Origin: Jimgerdemannia flammicorona
Lineage: Eukaryota > Mucoromycota > Endogonomycetes > Endogonales > Endogonaceae
Reading direction: 5' to 3'
Assembly (NCBI GenBank): GCA_003990745.1
Contig: RBNI01005705.1
Location: 1-12,229, forward strand
Length of the DNA stretch: 12,229 nt
The position numbers and the translations under genes are program-made. Below are positions 1-6,362 of the stretch, one piece after another (position 1 is the stretch's first letter; each line of letters begins with the position of its first letter). The notes under the pieces were generated by a model. It had not been told where the DNA came from, ran no database searches, and saw only the letters and a program-made list of their open reading frames with translations.

Positions 1-718
1 TTTTTTTTCTTTTACAGATATGTGATTCCTTTATTAACTAGTTTATAACAAACACATGGTCCTCATACTACACTAGTAGCTCCAATCTAATCTATCTCAT
101 CTTATTAACCCTAATACACTCTCTCTCCCCCACCTACACTCTTATAAATATAACTATATTGTTAACTACTATAATCTGCCCACAACTCTTTTTACTGATT
201 CCTTCCACCAGATACTGATAGTGACCTCTCTGAGGGCCTCACCCCTTCTATCAATTGGATAGAATATTTACCATCAGCCTCTTTTACCTTGCCATCTTTT
301 TCCCCAAGGCCATCTCTCTCTACAAACTTGTCCTACTTGTACTCACACTCCTTCACTAGGACATTGACATATATAACTTATTATTATTATTCTTTTTTTT
401 GATTATTTCTTCTTTTTTATTATTTTCTCTTTACCACTCATACAGATGATATCACCCATCCCACCTCCTCTTTTTTATTTTTATTTTTATTTTAATTTTT
501 AGATTTAGCTGCATTTATCTCACTCGCCCTTTAACCTGTCCTCTGCCTGATGCTTTGTGCTGTTTTGATTAGAGGTTTAGAAGACTGGAGATTACAAAGC
601 GCCAGATTTCAGCATTCATCACATTTCAGGTTTGCAATGCTTTACTTAGTATACTAGGCACTCTACGGCTTTTATTTTGTTAGCGACTAATTTCTGGTAT
701 ATACACTGTGCGTCACTA
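1..718. other. AT-rich region without a visible gene
   Basis: No open frame with coding character is seen here. The stretch holds long T-rich and TTA/TTATT runs (especially 370-500) and pyrimidine-rich sequence. It begins with a T run. It could be intergenic DNA or the 3' flank of the minus-strand kinase-LRR gene, whose stop lies at 1379. Confidence 0.5.
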
Positions 719-880
719 AGGTTGGTGATGACACCAAATCCAAAACAAGCAACGCCAGTAGTCGATCGGCCACGCGAAAAACCTCAAAATGTCAAATCTC
801 CATGGTAAGGGCAGCAATTCATATGTGACCTGTGCGAGCGAATTCTTGACCTTTATTCATGAACTTCCAGCCATATTGTA
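719..880 (+). repeat. Dispersed ~160 bp repeat, copy A
   Basis: This stretch aligns along its length, in the same orientation, with 9426-9580. Shared blocks include GGTTGGTGA, ACACCAAAT, CCAAAACAAGCAA, GTCGATCGGCC, AATCTCCATGG/GATCTCCATGG and a final ATTC(A/G)TGA(A/G)CTTCCA. Outside these limits the two flanks do not resemble each other. One end carries a near-palindrome, TTGGTGATGACACCAA. In the minus-strand frame that is open in copy B, copy A is broken by stops. It may be a small mobile element or a copied fragment of the 3' end of the TAF7 locus. Confidence 0.7.
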
Positions 881-1033
881 CTGCAGATTGTTATTTGGAA
901 AGGGATGTAAATTGAAATTGGGGTGTTCATGTGAACGAACCGAAATGTCATTTTAAATTCCCATTGGGACTGAATCAAACCGAAACCAGACCGCGCGGAG
1001 CCTTAGTCAGATCAACTCTCCTCTGTGCCCAAG

Positions 1034-1130
1034 GTTCCTTCACCAACATTGATGTCCCCTTCGCCCGAGGTCCCCTTCACTGACATCCCCTTCACTGAGG
1101 TCTACTCCGATGTCCCCTTCGCTGAGGTCC
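1034..1130. repeat. Imperfect short tandem repeat, CCCCTTCxCTGAGGT type
   Basis: Four CCCCTTC cores occur in succession, each followed by a variant of (A/G)CTGAGGTC or (A/G)CTGACAT, with related CCTTCACC sequence just before. Spacing is irregular (about 15-27 bp). No open frame of note spans it. It is probably non-coding minisatellite-like sequence. Confidence 0.5.
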
Positions 1131-1378
1131 ATCCCACTTCCGAAGCAAAGCCACAGCTCTATTATTAGATTTCCTGAGGGAAACGGTTGTCACATGACTA
1201 CCACACTCTGGACGACCCCCGAATTTGGCCAAGGGCATTACATATATAAATAGAAATCGTCAGGCACATCTCAGAACATTTCTAAGATATAATCCCCCCC
1301 TAAGTATATAAAGATACTGCGAGTTTGCAAACCTGGATGGCGAACTGGAATAAATGGATATGGACACAATTGATTGAG

Positions 1379-1443
1379 TTATATCCAAACAACCACATTT
1401 TTGAACTCGTCTAGGGCGTGTGCCTCGTCGTCGATGTTGTTGT
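1379..1443 (-). CDS. LRR unit 13, terminal partial repeat with stop TAA
   Basis: Acceptor TTTCTCAG precedes an exon reading NNIDDEAHALDEFKNVVVWI and then TAA (1381-1379). It resembles the first half of the consensus repeat (NSIGHEGARALAE) but departs after about twelve residues, where a non-repeat sequence supplies the stop. It would serve as a C-terminal cap of the solenoid if phase 1 reaches it (direct splicing from unit 11); with unit 12 included, translation stops at its first base. Confidence 0.6.
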
Positions 1444-4400
1444 CTGAGAAATGAACAGCAAACACGCACACATCGTGAGCTTGATTACATTGCGCAGCCG
1501 CACCCATTGCTTCACACAGTTCTGACATACCACGGAGATCCAGCGAGGTCAAGGTCCTTCAAACACTTGGCTAGGGCGCATGCCCCCTCTTGGCCGATGC
1601 TGTTCCCTGAGAAAATGAACAGGAGGGGATCAGCGAACTCGCACACATCGTGAGCTTGATTCCATTGCAGCCGCACCAATTGCTTCACACAGTTCTGGCA
1701 TACCTTCGAGATCCAGCGAGGTCAAGGTCGTGTTCTGCTTCAAACACTCGGCTAGAGCGAATGCCCCCTCGTGGCCGATGTTGTTTCCTGAGATAATGAA
1801 CAGGCGGGAATCAGCAAATACGAACACATAGTGAGCTTGATTCCAATTACGCAGCCGCACCCATTTCTTCACACAGTTCCGACATACCTTCGAGATCCAG
1901 CGAGGTCAAGGTTGTGTTCTGCTTCAAACACTCGGCTAGAGCGCGTGCTCCCTCGCAGCCGATGCTGTTCCCTGAGAAAATGAACAGGAGGGGATCAGCG
2001 AACACGCACACATCGTGAGCTTGATTCCATTGCGCAGCCGCTCCCATTGCTTCACACAGTTCTGACATACATTTGAGATCCAGCGAGGTCAAGGTCATGT
2101 TCTGCTTCAAACACTCGGCTAGAGTGCATACACCCTCATGGCCGATGCTGTTGTCTGAGAAAATGAACAGGAGGGGATCAGCGAACATGCACAAATCGTG
2201 AGCTTGATTCCATTGCGGAGCCGCACTCATTGCTTCACACAGTTCTGGCATACTTTGGAGATTCAGCAAGGTCAAGGTCGTGTTCTGCTTCAAACACTCG
2301 GTTAGGGCGCATGCCCCCTCGTCGCGGATGCTGTCCCTTGAGAAATGAACAGGAGGGGATCAGCGAACACACACACATCGTGAACTTGATTCCATTGCGC
2401 AGCCGCACCCACAGTTCTGACATACCACGGAGATCCAGCGAGGTCAAGGTCGTGTTCTGCTTCAAAGACTCGGCTAGAGCGCGTGCCCCCTCGTGGCCGA
2501 TGCTGTTCACTGAGAAATGAACAGGAGGGATCAGCGAACACATCGTGAGGTTGATTCCATTGCGCAGCCGCACCCATTTCTTCACACAGTTCTGACATAC
2601 ATTCGAGATCCAGAGAGGTCAAGGTCGTGTTCTGCTTCAAACTCTCGGCTAAGGCGCGTGCCCCCTCGTCGCCGATGCTGTTCCCTGCGACAATGAACAG
2701 GAAGGGATCAGCGAACACGTACACATCGTGAGCTTGATTCCATTGCGCAGCCGCACCCATTTCTTCACACAGTTCTGACATACCATAGAGATTCAGTGAG
2801 GTCAAGGTCGTGTTCTGCTTCAAACACTCGGCTAGGACGCGTGCCCCCTCGTGGCCGATGCTGTTGTCTGAGAAAATGAACAGGAGGGGATCAGCGAACA
2901 CGCACACATCGTGAGCTTGATTCCATTGCGCAGCCACACCCATTATTTCACACAGTTCTGACATACCACGGAGATTCAGCGAGGTCAAGGTCGTGTTCTG
3001 CTTCAAACACTCGGCTAGAGCGCGTGCCCCCTCGTGGCCGATGCTGTTCACTGAGAAATGGACAAGAGGGGATCAGCGAGCGTGATTCCTTTGAGCAGCC
3101 GCACCCATTTCTTCACACAGTTCTGACATACTTTGGAGACTCAGCGAAGTCAAGGTCGTGTTCTGCTTCAAACACTCGGCTAGGGCGCGGGCCAACAGTA
3201 TGCCGATTCCGTTTCCTGCATATAATGAGAGGATATGAGCACACCTGGATCACAACTTGTTCCTATCCCACGGCTACAAAAACAATAATTCGGAGTTTCT
3301 GACTCACTGCTGAGATCGAGCTTGGTCACGTTTGTGTTCTGCTTCAGAAACTCGATTAAAGTGCGCGTTGCTCTGTCGCTCATGTACTTGTACTTTTCTG
3401 AACATAGATAGGGATAAGAATATATGCCTAGAGTATGTGTTTAATTTTACATAAACAATAGTTCGCACTGTTCAACCATACCGGAGAGATTTAACTCATG
3501 CAAGATTGTATTTTGCTTCAGAAGCTCCACTAGGATACTGGTCTCCTCGCTGCCAGTCCTGCTTTCTGTAGCTGAATAGAGATATAGCAAACACAAACAG
3601 AACATAAGTTTGATTATATGAACAGTAGAAACATAGTTCGTGTAATATAACATACAGGTTGTAATCTGGTTACCTTTATTTAATGTATTTTTCGTTTCGT
3701 TCCTTGGTAGAAGAGGGTGCGGCCTTAATTTTCGCCACCATTTAATTCGTTTCCACCACCTGCCACTGTTACCTTCGATGCTACCTTAGCCTGATCATTG
3801 TGACATAAGTTAAGAACACAAAAGCCTGCTGGTTAGCAAATATGAATATCATATACAAGAATAACTGTATGACCTGTGATGCTACTGACCTTGATTTGGT
3901 TGCCGCACAAGAGTGACAAGCGTCGATAGCGAGTGCTCTTCGGTAATTTGTTTGAGTTGTGAAAGTGTGTAAAATTTACTCCTGGTGATGTACGTGCTCG
4001 GCCCATCCACAGATTCGAAGCTGTTACTGCTATTTGCAGATTCCAGTTCTTGCTGATGAATAACCCGTCTTGTTTCAATGAACGTTTGCATCTCGAGTGA
4101 AAACGGAATAGATGTGATGGCAAGAGCTCCTAAAATCTGATCCTCTATATTTTGTTGTAAGATGAAAGGAATGTCAACTAAACCAGCTGCACATTCTAAC
4201 AATTGATGGTGAACTTCAAGAGCACTAGGTCGCTGGTTGGGGTTGATGAGCCAGCAGCTCCGGATTATGTCGTTGAATATTGTTGGCGCACCAGGAATTA
4301 ACTCCTCTCGAAGGCCGTCAGGATTGCTGGCAATGGCCGTCGATGCGTCACCTTGTGGTGGATCAACTGCCACAACAGGATTCCCAAGCAGTAGACATCT

Positions 4401-5227
4401 GATTTCTGTGTATAATGTTCTCCCTCAAAGATCTCTGGAGGGAAGTACGCCATTCGACCATAGACACCTTTCTCAGAATTTGCATTTTCTACAGCTTGAC
4501 TAAGACCGACATCGATCAGGAGTGCGGTATGAGACTTGTGGAATACTACGTTTCCCGCGTGAAGATCCTTATGGCTGAATCCCATATTGTGTAGACTAGC
4601 TAAGCGGCTGGCAAGTTTTACAGCATAGGTGAAAGCTGTATACCAATCGCCATCTTGGTCGCATGGCTGGTTCTCAAGAGTTCCGATATCAGCAAATTGC
4701 ATAATCATCAGATATTCTTTGGTTTCAGGGTGTTGTGACACAGCGACAATATCCACTGTAGGGGCGTTGGTGGTGTTATTTCCACAGCGGCTCAAATAGA
4801 CATTTAGCACTAACTGTATTTGTGAATGAAAATAAAGAAAGTTTATTGGTAAATAATATTGTGTGGAAAATAGTAGATATATCCACCCACCGAAACATAC
4901 CTCTTCAACCATCGCCAATTTCAATTCTTTGGCAGCCACCTGGTACCATCCTGACCCTACACCAACCCCCGCCTGGTAAACTTTGGCAAACCCGCCTTCG
5001 GCAAGTTGTTTCAATTTATTATATCCTCCGAACTCTTCGGGTGGAATCCAGACAAGGTATGGTTCCAGTTGCAGCACGGCCAAGGTGTCGAGGCAGGCAC
5101 GGAGTTCTTGGTCGTATTTGGAAAAATGTTTTTTCCAGGCCAAGATTTCAGTTTGGTGGGCTCCGTGCAGGTGTTCGAAAGGCTTGAGTCGGGCTAGTAG
5201 GGGCTGTAGACGGGTTGGGTCAGACAT
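1379..5227 (-). CDS. Split gene: TKL-like protein kinase fused to an array of RNI-type leucine-rich repeats
   Basis: The gene reads from ATG at 5227 (start MSDPTRLQPL) toward lower coordinates. Exon 1 (5227-4901) and exon 2 (4813-3890) encode a short helical-looking N-terminus, a protein kinase domain and a linker of about 100 residues. After a 324 bp intron come one-LRR-per-exon units down to a TAA at 1381-1379. Exon 2 ends in phase 1 and every intact LRR exon starts and ends in phase 1, which ties the kinase to the array. An upstream GTG at 5284 extends the open frame, but ATG 5227 is the first ATG and so the expected eukaryotic start. The kinase would phosphorylate protein substrates; LRRs of this class (as in NLR proteins and ribonuclease inhibitor) bind other proteins. 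No signal peptide or membrane span is seen, so a cytosolic sensor or scaffold kinase is a reasonable inference. Lesions (frame change near 4361, unit 8 acceptor, unit 12 deletion) mean this copy may be a pseudogene or contain assembly errors. Confidence 0.72.
1531..1606 (-). pseudogene. LRR unit 12 with an 8-bp deletion
   Basis: The exon is 76 bp instead of 84. It lacks the eight bases corresponding to CAGAACAC in the CLKQNTTL stretch, so the protein runs CLKDLDLAGSPW and the exon ends in phase 2. If spliced to the terminal exon, the bases TG at the junction meet A and form TGA, ending the protein exactly at the splice junction. Acceptor and donor are intact. Skipping this exon would restore phase 1 into unit 13. 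Confidence 0.75.
2254..2337 (-). pseudogene. LRR unit 8 with a destroyed acceptor site
   Basis: Where the other units have TTTCTCAG then (GG/AC/TG)AAC, this one reads TTTCTCAAGGGACAGC, so the phase-correct acceptor dinucleotide is AA (2339-2338). The nearest AG is one base further in and would give an 83 bp exon. Reading on from unit 7 then meets a TAA eleven codons in. Skipping the whole unit (7 to 9) keeps the frame because all neighbours are phase 1. The donor at its other end, GTATGCC, is intact. Confidence 0.72.
3308..3397 (-). CDS. LRR unit 2 (two residues longer)
   Basis: This 90 bp exon, with acceptor TGTTCAG and donor GTGAGT, encodes about 30 residues. MSDRATRTLIEFLKQN then TNVTKLDLSS aligns with the array consensus. 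The two extra residues lie at the start (KYKY). Phases in and out are still 1, so the extra six bases keep the frame. Confidence 0.75.
3482..3565 (-). CDS. LRR unit 1 (divergent, first after the kinase)
   Basis: This 84 bp exon lies between acceptor CTACAG and donor GTATGG. It encodes SRTGSEETSILVELLKQN followed by TILHELNLSG. Length, phase and the LLKQN..L..LNL frame match the later units, but the sequence is much diverged. Its following intron shares no evident body sequence with the later ones and contains a stop when read through. This makes it one of the oldest copies. Confidence 0.8.
3566..3889 (-). other. Long intron between kinase and LRR array, possibly hiding a small exon
   Basis: Joining donor GTCAGT (3889) directly to acceptor CTACAG (3568-3566) keeps phase 1. 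Inside it, GCTAACCAGCAG around 3837-3826 has the form of a branch site plus acceptor. It could open a 66-bp block, 3825-3760, of symmetric phase ending at GCAG/GTGGTG. Whether that optional exon is used cannot be decided from sequence. Confidence 0.4.
3890..4813 (-). CDS. Kinase-LRR gene, exon 2: kinase catalytic core and linker
   Basis: With exon 1 spliced on, HKDLHAGN lies at residues 190-197 (catalytic loop, catalytic D192, N197), IDVG at 209-212 replaces DFG, and FPPE at 233-236 replaces APE. SDVYCLGILLWQL at 247-259 is subdomain IX. All classical catalytic residues (K100, D192, N197, D210) are present, so activity is possible. After WQLI the frame must change to continue into DPPQGDAST, GLREELIPGAP and CWLINPNQRP, the expected end of the kinase C-lobe. 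Exon length is 924 bp, but phase 0 in and phase 1 out needs 3n+1, which fits a missing base near 4361. The linker is Ser/Thr- and Gln-rich and ends at donor GTCAGT (3889-3884). The style matches TKL kinases of Glomeromycotina-like fungi; that is a family judgement. Confidence 0.72.
4901..5227 (-). CDS. Kinase-LRR gene, exon 1: N-terminus and kinase N-lobe
   Basis: The exon is 327 bp, exactly 109 codons, and ends in phase 0 at a GTATGT donor (4900-4895). Residues 1-70 are charged and probably helical, with no recognised domain. The kinase domain opens near residue 71: AEGGFAKVY at 76-84 is the glycine-rich ATP loop (one glycine fewer than GxGxxG). VAAKEL at 97-102 carries K100, the expected ATP-binding lysine of strand beta 3. 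The intron that follows is 87 bp and stop-free, so reading through it stays open; its AT-rich body, GTATGT donor and AAATACAG acceptor mark it as an intron. Confidence 0.75.
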
Positions 5228-5481
5228 GATAATGGGATGACGGGATGACAGGATTTTCTGGCTGTGTGAACATGAATATTCCACGTGAATTTAAGCAGTG
5301 ACGTTTACCTCTATGACAATTAATTGGATTTATTAGCCTGAAGCCATTCTGACCTTACCGTTGGCGCCACCCACAGCGCCACCCACCAAACTGCCACATC
5401 GCCGACCGCGAAGTGAATGAAGATGGGGTATATATTAGCTGCGAGTCGGTGGTAATCCCATAAGTTTAGTTAAAGGGGCTT
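5228..5481. promoter_or_regulatory. Probable divergent promoter region
   Basis: This ~250 bp stretch lies between the kinase ATG (minus, 5227) and the first ATG of the plus-strand coding-like block (5482). A plus-strand TATA-like GGGTATATATTAG sits at about 5426-5438, some 45-55 bases before the plus-strand ATG. A short repeat, GGCGCCACCCACAGCGCCACCCACC, is read within 5364-5390 (shown here only as GCGCCACCCAC twice). No experimentally known site can be named. Confidence 0.4.
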
Positions 5482-5790
5482 ATGAGACATTCTCTTACCG
5501 TTTCCTTTCCTATTCTCCCGACTATCCCACCTGTCAACCTCGAAGCACTCTTAAGCTCGATGACGACTCGGATACCACAACAACCTCCCTCCCCGACGAT
5601 CTCTTCGTCCCCTACTCCTTGCACACACTCCTGAGCCTCACAGATGCAAACACAGGTGGTCCCATGTAGCCTAGACCGCTTCCTCACCCCTAGGCTCGCC
5701 GCCAGACATAACCTCTCCCACAACGATCTTCTATCCGAGTTTGCTTTCATCCGACTCGCGCGTCGTACTCCATGTCACAACCAGCACAAC
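5482..5790 (+). pseudogene. Coding-like block with frame changes, unrecognised protein
   Basis: From ATG 5482 the frame reads MRHSLTVSFPILPTIPPVNL and then becomes proline/serine-rich up to a TGA. In the next frame, about 5550-5665, it reads LDDDSDTTTTSLPDDLFVPY and LHTLLSLTDANTGGPM. Then the first frame resumes with LDRFLTPRLAARHN and LSHNDLLSEFAFIRLARR up to about 5765. The pieces look like one protein with two small indels, or are partly chance. No family is recognised. It is the likely 5' part of the plus-strand gene below. Confidence 0.3.
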
Positions 5791-6362
5791 CGATCCTTTC
5801 CCGCAAAAAAACGAATCCTCACGCATGCCTGCCAGCACCCTGCGACACCTTTCCTTTCCCAGCTTACAGCCTGGCATGATCTGATATAGGCATTCGACCT
5901 CAGGTGCGCCGGCGACCTCCCGTCATCGCAAGTTCTTATTCAATGATGACGTGCTGTAATCACGGGAGGAGTTGGACAGAACAGGATAGGAGAGGAGAGG
6001 GAGGAAGGGTTGAACCGTGACATGGGTGTTCAATTTTTGGAGTTGGAGGTCCCATCCTTAGGTAAAGTATATCTCTTTTGTTGGGAGATGATTCGAAAGG
6101 TAATACCCTCAAAATTACATTGCCTCTCTCATTTCTTAACTCCGCGCTCTTGCCTGCCATTTATTCCATACTTGTGTAATGCTCACCAACAGCATCAGTC
6201 TTCCCGAGGTATGTACGTGGGGAGTTTCATTCCATTTATTTCTGCACATAGGGCCTCCCATTGCTTTTATATCTCCTGCGCAATGAAGCAGTTTCCATAT
6301 CTTGTGGCCTGTACGCACAGCAACTCATATCTTTTTATATGTCGTCGCTCTCGTTCTTTTAG

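Larger units (their letters stand above)
1379..3565 (-). repeat. Tandem LRR exon-intron array, about 13 units
   Basis: Each unit is one 28-residue RNI-type LRR on a symmetric phase-1 exon. Exons, 5' to 3' on the minus strand, are: 3565-3482, 3397-3308 (90 bp), 3215-3132, 3050-2967, 2867-2784, 2684-2601, 2509-2426, 2337-2254, 2154-2071, 1971-1888, 1787-1704, 1606-1531 (76 bp) and 1443-1379 (terminal). All others are 84 bp. The consensus is NSIGHEGARALAE then CLKQNTTLTSLDL and a variable pair. Introns run 81-100 bp, mostly 99, nearly all from GTATGTC to TTCTCAG, with CTCAC about 45 bases upstream as branch-site candidate. From unit 4 on, exon and intron are copied together, giving a period near 183 bp (range about 165-188). 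The first three units are clearly older. Confidence 0.88.

Noticed and set aside
2302..3051. A continuous 249-codon minus-strand frame as a single uninterrupted repeat protein with about 61-residue units
   Set aside because: Its units contain GTATGTC and TTTCTCAG at fixed points flanking exactly 84 bp of LRR, and neighbouring units lose the frame if not spliced. The open spacers are introns that happen to be 3n long.
1531..3565. CRISPR-like or transposon-type periodic array
   Set aside because: The period is about 165-188 bp and each unit encodes an LRR with splice sites. There are no short identical repeats with unique spacers.
5282..5284. GTG upstream start extending the kinase by 19 residues
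   Set aside because: Eukaryotic initiation normally uses ATG. The first ATG in this frame is at 5227 and the extension has no kinase-family character.
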